46,822 nt of DNA, taken from an uncultured Methanobrevibacter sp. Lineage in GTDB: Archaea > Methanobacteriota > Methanobacteria > Methanobacteriales > Methanobacteriaceae. Positions within the stretch are counted from its first letter, which is position 1, and each line of letters opens with the position of its first letter. The translations under genes were made by a program, and so were the position numbers. This document shows, piece after piece, positions 16,971-24,532 of the stretch. Below the pieces are notes generated by a model, which was not told where the DNA came from, searched no databases, and saw nothing but the letters and a program-made list of their open reading frames with translations. The stretch lies in the NCBI RefSeq assembly GCF_937898925.1, contig NZ_CALDKF010000007.1, positions 1 to 46,822 on the forward strand, in the 5' to 3' direction.

Positions 16971-17329
16971 TCAATTCAATCATCTTTTTCTTTTTCTTTT
17001 TTTATTTTTTTATTAATTTTTTATATTAATTTTTTAAATTCATTTTTATTTCTATTTTTTAAATTTAACCAGTTTCTTCGTGTATTTTCATTTTTAATTT
17101 TTTAATCATTATTTAATTTAATTAAGTATTTTTAAACGATTAATTATCAAATAACTGTTTTTTAAAACAGATTAAGATAATTTTATATAGTTTAGAAAAC
17201 ATATATTAATATATAAAATTGTATGGTTTTTTTATCAATTTTATGCTTTAAAAATCAATTTAAAGACTATAATTATAAGTTATAAAAATAAATTATCTTT
17301 TTAGTCTTAAGGTATTTAGAGGTGTTTGT
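16971..17329. promoter_or_regulatory. intergenic region with nested hairpin before carbonic anhydrase
   Basis: The first 150 bases are T-rich. At 17142-17182 an outer stem AATTATC/GATAATT encloses an inner stem CTGTTTT/AAAACAG (17155-17170), with near-symmetric internal loops of five to six bases. It lies about 150 bases before the carbonic anhydrase start, and TATA-like sequences follow near 17204-17215. It could be an operator or a stand-alone hairpin. No gene is seen. Confidence 0.35.
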
Positions 17330-17857
17330 ATGACTATATTAGATGGTATTTTAGAAGATAACAAGAAATTTGTCGAAAACTTTGAAGGAGAGGAAATGTC
17401 TCACCATGCACAAAAGAAGTTAGCTATTCTAACTTGTATGGATTGCAGATTAATCGACTTCTTTGAACCAGCTTTAGGACTTAAAAGAGGAGATGCAAAA
17501 ATAGTCAGAAATGCAGGAAACTCCATTGTAGGAGAAGATGCAATAAGATCTATTGGTGCTGCATTGTACAATCTCGGTGCTGAAGAGGTATTGGTTGTAG
17601 GCCACACTGAATGTGGTATGGCTGGTGCTGATGCAGATGCATTGAAGGAAAAGATGCTTGCAAGAGGCATTAAAGAGGAAGACATTGCAAAATATGACTT
17701 GGCAGAATGGATTGGAGGATTTGAATCTGAAGAGGCAAATGTCCTTGATGTTGTTGACAAGATCAAAAACCACCCATTGATTCCAGATGTTCCAGTGCAC
17801 GGTCTTATAATTGACATTGTAACTGGAGAATTAAAAGTCTTGAAAGAAGATTATTAA
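17330..17857 (+). CDS. beta-class carbonic anhydrase
   Basis: This 175-residue protein should interconvert CO2 and bicarbonate, useful to an organism that reduces CO2 to methane. The zinc site is Cys36 (in CMDCR, with the Asp38-Arg40 dyad) plus His92 and Cys95 in GHTECGM. Size and motifs match the small archaeal/plant-type beta enzymes such as Cab of Methanothermobacter. The start follows GAGGTG with good spacing. It is a single gene between two structured intergenic regions. Confidence 0.88.
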   Translation: MTILDGILEDNKKFVENFEGEEMSHHAQKKLAILTCMDCRLIDFFEPALGLKRGDAKIVRNAGNSIVGEDAIRSIGAALYNLGAEEVLVVGHTECGMAGADADALKEKMLARGIKEEDIAKYDLAEWIGGFESEEANVLDVVDKIKNHPLIPDVPVHGLIIDIVTGELKVLKEDY

Positions 17858-17860
17858 TGC

Positions 17861-17990
17861 AAACCTTTATATATGACGGTGTTTATAATATAATACCCGA
17901 CATGTATGAAAAGTTAAATTAATTTCAATAATATTTATAATATTTGATTAAAATTATCAAAAGTTTTTAGAAAACTTTGAAAAATTTTTT
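17861..17990 (+). ncRNA. possible small RNA transcription unit
   Basis: A strong archaeal-style promoter, BRE AAACC then TTTATATAT at 17861-17874, begins just after the carbonic anhydrase stop. A second TATA-like TTTATAATATAA lies at 17882-17893. A hairpin at 17957-17980 (TCAAAAGTTTT with AAAACTTTGA) followed by a T-run near 17985 would end a transcript of about 70-95 bases. The only reading frame inside codes six residues. The call rests on signal placement only. Confidence 0.25.
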
Positions 17991-18089
17991 CTAAAATCTT
18001 TTTATTTTTATTGAAACCACCTAAAATTAATTTATTTCACCAAATAAGATTAATTTATCATATATCACTAAAAATAATCAATTTTGCAA

Positions 18090-18218
18090 ATGTTAATTAT
18101 TATAATTGTAACTGCAGTACTGTTGCTATTAGTAATGGGGCTATCAAGTTCCCAAATATACACTATACCACGACTTGGATTCGTGCTAAGTTATGCCAAA
18201 GGCTTAGCTTTCAATTAA
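18090..18218 (+). CDS. possible 42-residue membrane peptide
   Basis: A 42-codon frame starts with ATG and encodes a strongly hydrophobic helix of about 17 residues (MLIIIIVTAVLLLLVMG), then SSSQIYTIPRLG and a short amphipathic tail ending GLAFN. The looks are of a small single-span membrane protein. Against it, there is no ribosome-binding site and CTA/CTG codons are more frequent than in neighbours. The same DNA can form hairpins: CACGA/TCGTG (18169-18185), GCTAAG/CTTAGC (18185-18208) and CAATTAA/TTAATTG (18212-18232). It may therefore be a structured RNA instead. The rest of 18007-18440 shows nothing I recognise. Confidence 0.3.
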   Translation: MLIIIIVTAVLLLLVMGLSSSQIYTIPRLGFVLSYAKGLAFN

Positions 18219-18440
18219 TAACCAGTTAATTGAATTGTAGAAAAAATCAAACATCATCAAAATCATACTTTATAGGACGCTTTCTTTTTTAGTTCTATTT
18301 TTCATTGCAATAGTATTTAATTACTATTTAGTAGTCAACTTTATTATCCCACTTTATTAATAAAACCATATTCCACCTATTTATTCATAAGTTTTGATAA
18401 TGGAGTAGTAATTTGAATTCACATGATTTAAGGAAGAGAA

Positions 18441-19460
18441 ATGAGCGTAAATGAATCTATTATTAAAAACAAAGTATCAGACAGAAAAACTAATTTTAAA
18501 AATGGGCTTGGAGAAAAGGAATATTCCAATCTCTTAAGGAAGCAATCCAGACGTAGAAGATCCACTAGCTTTGAAGACAGTGAAGTTCAAGTAGTCACTT
18601 GTCCATCTTGTGGATCCACTGAATTTTTCTTGGACACCATTCGTTCTGAAAAATCCTGTAAGAAATGTGGTTTGGTTGTTGAAGAGAACATTATCGATTC
18701 CACCTTTAGAGGAACCGCAAGAGATAAGGATGGTAATTTCCATGGTCAAAATGGTGCACCTAAGAACATGGCTATTCATGATGGCGGATTGTCCACCACT
18801 TTTGATGTCAATTCAGGACACTTGAATGATAAAGCTAGATGGTACCGCTTAAGAAGATTGAATAATCAAGCTCGTGTAAGTGACCCTCAAAGTAGAAACT
18901 TAGCCAGAGCATTCACTGAATTGGGAGTGATTGTTTCCAATTTGTCCCTTTCAAAAGATGTAAGATATGAATCTGTTAACATTTACAGAAATGCTTTGGA
19001 TGAGGATTTGATTAGAGGCAGAAGCATTTCCAAAATTTTGGTTGCTACCGTCTACATTGCATGCAGACTCTGTAAAGTTCCACGTACTTTAGATGAAGTC
19101 GAGAAAGCTACTGGAATAAACCAGAAGACCATTAGTAGGAATTACAAGTTCTTAGCAAGAGAATTAGGTATTAAATTAATCCCTATCTCTCCGAATGATT
19201 ATATTCCAAGATTTGCTAGCAGATTAGGATTGTCTTCCCAAGTGGAAGTTCGATCCATTGAAATCATTAACGATGCAAAAGACTTGGGATTGACTTCAGG
19301 AAAAGATCCTGCAAGTGTTGCAGCTGCAACTTTGTACGGAACTTCCATGTTGTTTGGTGAACGCAAGACTCAAACTGAGATTGCAAAAACCCTTGGAGTA
19401 ACTGAAGTTACCATTAGAAACAGATTTAAGGAATTAAACAGTAAATTAGACTTTGTATAA
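18441..19460 (+). CDS. tfb: transcription initiation factor IIB (TFB)
   Basis: This is the archaeal general transcription factor that binds TBP-TATA and BRE and recruits RNA polymerase. An N-terminal zinc ribbon starts at Cys54 with CPSC and continues to CKKCG near 73-77, followed by the B-reader/linker region and two cyclin-like repeats covering about residues 140-335. The second repeat contains the ATLYGTSMLFGERKTQTEIA stretch and a C-terminal helix-turn-helix that reads BRE. At 339 residues it is slightly long, because about 50 residues rich in Arg, Lys and Ser precede the ribbon. Confidence 0.93.
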   Translation: MSVNESIIKNKVSDRKTNFKNGLGEKEYSNLLRKQSRRRRSTSFEDSEVQVVTCPSCGSTEFFLDTIRSEKSCKKCGLVVEENIIDSTFRGTARDKDGNFHGQNGAPKNMAIHDGGLSTTFDVNSGHLNDKARWYRLRRLNNQARVSDPQSRNLARAFTELGVIVSNLSLSKDVRYESVNIYRNALDEDLIRGRSISKILVATVYIACRLCKVPRTLDEVEKATGINQKTISRNYKFLARELGIKLIPISPNDYIPRFASRLGLSSQVEVRSIEIINDAKDLGLTSGKDPASVAAATLYGTSMLFGERKTQTEIAKTLGVTEVTIRNRFKELNSKLDFV

Positions 19461-19613
19461 GTTTAATCCTGTTTAATATTTAATTTTTTAACTATTTTTA
19501 TTGTATTTCAGTATTCTATTTTTTTAGTATTATATTTTTTAGTATTATATTTTTTTTGAGAATTCCTATTTTTAAAATATTTTTTTAGCTATTTCCATCC
19601 CATTCTATTTTTA

Positions 19614-20501
19614 TTAAACCTCATTTGCAGAGCTTCTGCTTAAGAGTATTAATGCCACTATTGTAATGGCTACTCCACAAACCATCAGTACTGTAGGCAT
19701 TTCCATATAGAATATCATTCCAAATGCAAGAGCAGCTATTGGCTCTCCAGATGATAATATAACTGCTGTTCCCGCATCCATATGATTCAATGAAATAGTA
19801 ATGAATACATAAGGCAATGCGAATGAGACTAATGAATGCAACAATAGGAATAATACATTTGGAACTGGATTCAAGCTAACGAAATTAGCAATTTGAGTGA
19901 AACTGGTAAATGGGATTGTCACTATTGTGATTGTAATCAATGAATATAAGAGTATTGTAAATGTATGCCTTCCCATATCAATTGATTTCCTTGATGTAAC
20001 TGAGTAGATTGCCCAGAAAATTGCAGATCCAATACCTGCAATTATTCCTATCCATGAAATGTCAATTGAATTTTCCTCAAGAAGTCCAGTAACCAATGTA
20101 CACCCGATTAGTACAAGAATCACGCATAATACTTTAATTGAAGTGATTTTTTCTTTAAACAGGAAATATTCCAATACCAAAACAAAAACCGGTGCAGTAC
20201 TTAAGAGTATAGCTGCAAGGGATAATGGGACAGTATTGATTGAGCTATTGTAACATAAGTTCAATCCGAGAATGCATAGTCCACACAGTACAAATAATGG
20301 AATATCCTCTTTATTTATCTTCAATAGGCTTTTATCAGTTAGGAATATTGCTATAGCTATATATAAAATAGCTATTGAAAATCTTAAAAAAAGCAATGTG
20401 GTTGAATCCACGCCATTTTCAGTCAATGTTCTGACAAATATTCCGGTAGATCCAAACATTATTCCTGCAATGATTGGTAAAAGCAAGTATATCTTCTTCA
20501 T
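19614..20501 (-). CDS. EamA/DMT-family transporter
   Basis: This is a 295-residue membrane protein with ten predicted helices arranged as two EamA repeats, typical of the drug/metabolite transporter superfamily. The first repeat begins MFGSTGIFVRTLTENG and the second begins near residue 150 with GIGSAIFWAIYSVTSRKS. Substrates in this family range from amino acids to nucleotides and drugs and cannot be told here. It is convergent with tfb and divergent from the next gene. The start ATG follows GTGAAATA. Confidence 0.82.
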   Translation of the reverse strand: MKKIYLLLPIIAGIMFGSTGIFVRTLTENGVDSTTLLFLRFSIAILYIAIAIFLTDKSLLKINKEDIPLFVLCGLCILGLNLCYNSSINTVPLSLAAILLSTAPVFVLVLEYFLFKEKITSIKVLCVILVLIGCTLVTGLLEENSIDISWIGIIAGIGSAIFWAIYSVTSRKSIDMGRHTFTILLYSLITITIVTIPFTSFTQIANFVSLNPVPNVLFLLLHSLVSFALPYVFITISLNHMDAGTAVILSSGEPIAALAFGMIFYMEMPTVLMVCGVAITIVALILLSRSSANEV

Positions 20502-20636
20502 TATTTCACTTATTTTTTTTAATTCATTATATTTTATTTATTTCATTTTATTAATTTTTATCTTTTATCGATTAATTTGGGGATTATTCCCATATTTTTT
20601 TACAAATTCCAATTAGAAATGAATACATTTATATAT

Positions 20637-20681
20637 TTTGTATGACAATTTAATAGTATACAAAAGTAATTCATGTATTAC
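20637..20681 (+). promoter_or_regulatory. two adjacent inverted repeats before the RHH-like gene
   Basis: TTTTGTAT (20637-20644) and ATACAAAA (20658-20665) form an 8-base inverted repeat with a 13-base spacer. GTAAT (20666-20670) and ATTAC (20677-20681) follow immediately with a six-base spacer. They sit 57-100 bases before the start of a possible ribbon-helix-helix protein and could be autoregulatory operators. The promoter of the divergent DMT transporter gene lies on the other side. Confidence 0.4.
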
Positions 20682-20737
20682 ATTACTGAATTATTTTTAT
20701 ATTTTTAGAATATTTTAATTTTAATCGGGGGAGAAAA

Positions 20738-21247
20738 ATGCCGGGAAATGAAGAAAATAATGAGCAAAAAAGCAATAACTATGAATTTGACAACTCTGGA
20801 TTCAAAGCTAAGGATTACAAGGATGCAGATGAGTTTGATATTTGGGATTTAGAACAGATATTCAAAGACAGAGTTAAGATATTGCAAGATCTAAACACTG
20901 AATTCTGGGATGCTTATGAAGATTCAAAAACTGTTGCTTCTGGAAGAAAAGCTGGTGAAAAGGAAAGATTACAGCCTTTAAGTGTTAGAGTAAAACCTCA
21001 TACCAAAAAATTCCTTAAAGAGGAATCAATTCTTTCAGCAAGAGAGATTTTGGAAATCTATGAAGATTACAATAATGGCAGTGAAGATTATATCAACTCA
21101 TTAAAAAGAGATGAAATGATTCTTAAGGAAGAGCTTTCTGAAATCGAGTTGAAATTGCAGAATGCAAAAGAGTTTACCGAAAAGCTAAATGACATCAAGG
21201 AAGCAAAACAAAAAAGAAATGAAAAGATCAAGATTGATATTGAATAA
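20738..21247 (+). CDS. hypothetical protein, possible ribbon-helix-helix plus coiled coil
   Basis: I do not recognise a named family for this 169-residue soluble protein. The N-terminal ~30 residues are acidic and disordered in look. Around residues 85-120 the order strand (LSVRVKP), helix (HTKKFLKEES) and second helix beginning SAREILEIYEDY resembles a ribbon-helix-helix DNA-binding unit. The last ~55 residues form a charged coiled coil ending in a basic stretch. The start lies after GGGGGAG. Inverted repeats just upstream would fit an autoregulated DNA-binding protein. Function unassigned. Confidence 0.65.
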   Translation: MPGNEENNEQKSNNYEFDNSGFKAKDYKDADEFDIWDLEQIFKDRVKILQDLNTEFWDAYEDSKTVASGRKAGEKERLQPLSVRVKPHTKKFLKEESILSAREILEIYEDYNNGSEDYINSLKRDEMILKEELSEIELKLQNAKEFTEKLNDIKEAKQKRNEKIKIDIE

Positions 21248-21410
21248 TATTGATTAACTTTTTATTTTTTCATTTTCTTCACTTTTTTTATCATTTTATT
21301 TAAATTAATTTTATTTAATCGGTTTTTATTTTTTACTTTTTTAATTAATTCTACTTATTTTCAAAAACTTTTATTTATTAGTAATTTCTAATTATTTTTG
21401 ATGATTAGTT

Positions 21411-21650
21411 ATGATAATAGAAAAAGTTTCTAAAAATGAGGAATGGGAAGACTACTTTATAAAAAGCAAATCCTCCAATAAGCATTACATTATCACTTTT
21501 GACATTCTAGAGGATACAGTTAGCTGTGACTGTGAAGACTTTAAATACCGTAGGGAAAACCTAAAATTTGGCGGAGTCAAAGTAAGCGATAAGGAAAACC
21601 ATTGCAAGCACATAAAAAAGATTTTAGAAATTCGAGATAAGTTAAAATAA
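21411..21650 (+). CDS. small SWIM-type zinc-finger protein
   Basis: This 79-residue protein has the pattern C-D-C followed after about 20 residues by N-H-C-K-H-I, which fits the SWIM zinc finger (C-x-C-xn-C-x-H). SWIM domains bind DNA or proteins and usually sit inside larger helicases, transposases or ubiquitin-type proteins; here the domain stands alone with a short N-terminal strand-rich part. The start follows GATTAGTT with ATG, a weak signal. The gene lies alone between a putative DNA-binding protein and adenine deaminase. Confidence 0.65.
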   Translation: MIIEKVSKNEEWEDYFIKSKSSNKHYIITFDILEDTVSCDCEDFKYRRENLKFGGVKVSDKENHCKHIKKILEIRDKLK

Positions 21651-21720
21651 GTTAGATTAAAAAAAGAAATAAAAAGAAATAAAAAAGATATAAAAAGGAA
21701 ATTATTAAAAAGGAATAACC

Positions 21721-23445
21721 TTATTTAATAATTACATCCATAAATTCGAAATTATCACCATCAAATAATCCTTTATCAGATATTTTAATGGATGGAATAA
21801 CAAGCAATGCCATAAATGCCATTGTCATAAATGGCGCTTCTATTTGACATCCTAATGCCGCTGCCATTTTATGTAAAACGCCTAATTTTTCAGCTACAAC
21901 ATACACATCTTCATTAGACATCAATCCAGCAATAGGTAAAGGTAATGAATCAGAGAAGTCTTCACTAACAACAGAGATTCCTCCTTTATCATCAATGACT
22001 TGATTGACTGCATCAGCCATCTCTTGGGAATTATAACCGATGACGATTATGTTATGTGAGTCATGAGCAACTGATGAAGCGATTGCTCCTTTCTTAAGTC
22101 CAAATCCTTTAATGAATGCATTAGCAATAGTGTTTCCGCCATAACGTTCCACAACTGCAATCTTTAAGACATCTTGGTAAATATCCGGTTGCACTATACC
22201 ATTTTTTACAGGCAATGTTGCAGTTGCTTTTTTAGTTAACAGATCACCGTCAAAGCATTCTATTACATTGACTTCACATTCGTCACCGCCGTCATAATGT
22301 ATATCAAAGTCACTTGCAGTCTTTTTAGTGGTATTGATTGTATTTCTAGGTTCGACTTCTGGAACGTCAAATAAAACATTCTCTCCATCGAATACACATT
22401 CTCCACGAACATATGTTTTTAGGATATTGCAATCGTATATGCTGTCAACAACTATAAAATCAGCGCTTGCACCAGGCACAATCGCTCCACAATTTATATT
22501 ATAATGGTATCCTGGGTTGATTGTTACCATATTCACTGCTTTAAGAAGATCAATTCCTAAATTCACGGCTTTACTAATGGATTTATCTAAATGCCCCTCA
22601 ATTAAATCGTTTGGATGCTTATCATCACTAACTATAAAATCGAATAAAGGAGAGTAAATTTTTCTCTCAAATATGTCTCTAAACATAAGGCCCATAGGTC
22701 CTGAAAAATCAAGTTGTTTACCGGCTTCTTCTATATCAAAAAGGCCTTCCATATCCATAGCGGATGATCCATCACGGACCATGATTTTCATACCTTTTAT
22801 CTTTTTCTCAAGAGCTTCTATAACATTACTGCATTCGTGGTCTGTACTTATACCTGCAGCAAGATATTTATCCAAGTCATCTCTAGTAACGAGTGGTGCG
22901 TGACCATCAATTGGCTTTCCATATTTTTTTGCCAATTCTATTTTCTTATGAACCTCTTCATCTCCGTTAATTACGCCAGGGTAATTCATCATTTCTCCTA
23001 ATGCTACAATTTCATCTTTTTTAAGCAAATATTCTATATCAGATGAATCTAATATAGCACCAGAGGTCTCAAATCCAGTAGCAGGCACACAGGAAGGGGC
23101 AGTGAAGAAGAAATTAAAAGGAACCTGCTTTGCATTTTCAATCATTGCTTCAACCCCTTCAATTCCTAAAACATTGGCTATTTCATGAGGGTCGCAAACA
23201 GCAGCAGTAGTACCATGACGAACTGCAATTTTAGCAAATTGTGCAGGTGTAACCATGCTGCTTTCAATATGAATATGGGAATCAATGAATCCTGGAACCA
23301 TCAATCCTTTCACATCAATCTTAACAATGTCTTTTTCAGAAACTGTTATTGGGGTCACTTCTTTAAATAAACCGTCTTCTATTGTAATTCTAGCCGGATA
23401 AATAGTATCAGATACTACATCCAACATATATGCTGTAAATGACAT
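21721..23445 (-). CDS. ade: adenine deaminase
   Basis: This is a metal-dependent amidohydrolase that converts adenine to hypoxanthine and ammonia for purine salvage. The metal-binding signature GFIDSHIHIESSMVTP lies near residues 53-68. VCDPHEIANVLG is near 84-95, DGHAPLV near 177-183, DHECSN near 200, and VSDDKHP near 272-278 carries the catalytic Asp. The C-terminal adenine-deaminase domain is complete. Total length of about 574 residues is normal. I chose the ATG at 23445 (complement), because GAGTG lies six bases upstream; a GTG nine bases earlier overlaps that site. Confidence 0.92.
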   Translation of the reverse strand: MSFTAYMLDVVSDTIYPARITIEDGLFKEVTPITVSEKDIVKIDVKGLMVPGFIDSHIHIESSMVTPAQFAKIAVRHGTTAAVCDPHEIANVLGIEGVEAMIENAKQVPFNFFFTAPSCVPATGFETSGAILDSSDIEYLLKKDEIVALGEMMNYPGVINGDEEVHKKIELAKKYGKPIDGHAPLVTRDDLDKYLAAGISTDHECSNVIEALEKKIKGMKIMVRDGSSAMDMEGLFDIEEAGKQLDFSGPMGLMFRDIFERKIYSPLFDFIVSDDKHPNDLIEGHLDKSISKAVNLGIDLLKAVNMVTINPGYHYNINCGAIVPGASADFIVVDSIYDCNILKTYVRGECVFDGENVLFDVPEVEPRNTINTTKKTASDFDIHYDGGDECEVNVIECFDGDLLTKKATATLPVKNGIVQPDIYQDVLKIAVVERYGGNTIANAFIKGFGLKKGAIASSVAHDSHNIIVIGYNSQEMADAVNQVIDDKGGISVVSEDFSDSLPLPIAGLMSNEDVYVVAEKLGVLHKMAAALGCQIEAPFMTMAFMALLVIPSIKISDKGLFDGDNFEFMDVIIK

Positions 23446-23584
23446 CTTATTCACTCTCTTAAAAACTTGGTAAATATTATATAAACCATAATATTTCTAA
23501 TCTTTTACTTAGTTAAATTTTTATTTTCTGCATTAATAAGTTTTATGAAAATGGTTTTTATTATTTTCATAAGTAAAGTTTTTA

Positions 23585-23653
23585 AAGATAAATTCTTTTA
23601 GATAACTTCTTTTAAGATAAATTCTTTTAGATAACTTCTTTTAAGATAAATTC
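23585..23653. repeat. 29-bp tandem direct repeat
   Basis: A 29-base unit beginning AAGATAAATTCTTTTAGATA occurs perfectly twice (from 23585 and 23614) and continues for 11 bases of a third copy from 23643. It lies between the divergent adenine deaminase and YjbQ genes and ends 24 bases before the YjbQ start. It may have grown by slippage; a regulatory role is possible. Confidence 0.7.
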
Positions 23654-23677
23654 AAATATAATCATGATGGTGATTAG

Positions 23678-24106
23678 ATGGTTGTTATAAACAAATCATT
23701 AAGGATTAGTTCAAGTTCTCATTTTCAGATAATAGACATAACACACGATATTGTAGCTATTTTGAATGAGATAAGTAAGGATAATAAAATAAGTGAGGGT
23801 ATCGTTAACATATTTACAAAGCATTCTACAAGTTCTATTTGTGTAAATGAAAATGAAAAAGGGCTTTTATTGGATTTTGAAAAAGCATTAAAAGACATAG
23901 TTAAGGAAAAGGACGATTATAAACATGATTTCATTGACAATAATGCAGCATCACACATTAGGGCATTTCTCTTAGGTTCATCTGAAACCATTCCAATAGT
24001 GGATGGTAGATTGGATCTTGGAACTTGGCAATCTATATTTTTCATAGAATTGGATGGTCCTAGAACAAATAGGACAGTTGATTTAACTTTCATAGGTGAA
24101 GAATAA
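23678..24106 (+). CDS. YjbQ/UPF0047 family protein
   Basis: This is a 142-residue protein of the YjbQ (UPF0047) family, small beta-rich trimeric enzymes sometimes named secondary thiamine-phosphate synthase. Recognisable segments are NIFTKHSTSSICVNENE (residues 48-64), the HDFIDNNAASHIRAFLLGSS region (near 88-107) and the C-terminal GTWQSIFFIELDGPRTNR stretch, with conserved His and Asp/Glu residues that form the presumed metal site. Physiological role is unsettled. The start follows GGTGATTAG. The next gene starts about 44 bases after its stop. Confidence 0.85.
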   Translation: MVVINKSLRISSSSHFQIIDITHDIVAILNEISKDNKISEGIVNIFTKHSTSSICVNENEKGLLLDFEKALKDIVKEKDDYKHDFIDNNAASHIRAFLLGSSETIPIVDGRLDLGTWQSIFFIELDGPRTNRTVDLTFIGEE

Positions 24107-24149
24107 TAATAGGATAAATAATAAGGTAATAAGTTATTTGGTGGAAAAT

Positions 24150-24389
24150 ATGGAATTATTAAATAATTTGGAAAATGTGCACACTACTGAAATGGGTGCG
24201 GATAGGATAAGAAGAAACATAGAAGTTGATGTAGATGATATTGTAGCATATTGCATTGACAAAATAAAACAGGAAAATGCAGTAATTGAAAGAAAAGGAA
24301 AGAATTATTATGTAACTGTTGATGGGATTATAATCACTGTGAATGCTTCTAGCTATACCATAATAACTGCTCATAAAGATAAAAAATAA
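24150..24389 (+). CDS. DUF3781 family protein
   Basis: This small protein of 79 residues matches the uncharacterised DUF3781 family. It begins with LLNNLENVHTTEMGADRIRRN, followed by the DVDDIVAYCIDKI helix and a C-terminal beta stretch KGKNYYVTVDG...VNASSYTIITAH. I chose the ATG at 24150, because GGTGG lies five bases before it. An in-frame GTG at 24096, overlapping the YjbQ end, would add 18 residues that are not part of the family core. It is likely cotranscribed with YjbQ. Function unknown. Confidence 0.78.
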   Translation: MELLNNLENVHTTEMGADRIRRNIEVDVDDIVAYCIDKIKQENAVIERKGKNYYVTVDGIIITVNASSYTIITAHKDKK

Positions 24390-24413
24390 GTTTTTTTTTA
24401 GATTTTTAAAAAT

Positions 24414-24461
24414 AGTTAAAAGTAATTAAAAGTAGTTAAAAGTAGTTAAAAGTATTTAAAA
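24414..24461. repeat. 10-bp tandem repeat
   Basis: The unit GTTAAAAGTA, with small changes, is repeated about four to five times in the gap between the convergent DUF3781 and pheT genes. The sequence is low complexity and probably slippage-derived. Confidence 0.6.
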
Positions 24462-24532
24462 AAAGATTAAAAATAATATTTATTTAAAAAAAGAATTTAA
24501 TTAAAAAAAGAAAAAAAATAAATTGAATTCAA

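Noticed and set aside
18011..18229. 72-residue reading frame in the gap before tfb
   Set aside because: It begins in AT-rich non-coding-looking DNA and reads as mixed composition without a ribosome-binding site. Another frame over 18090-18218 gives a more protein-like membrane peptide, and hairpins offer a third reading.
23585..23653. CRISPR array
   Set aside because: The repeats are directly tandem without spacers and there are no cas genes in the window.
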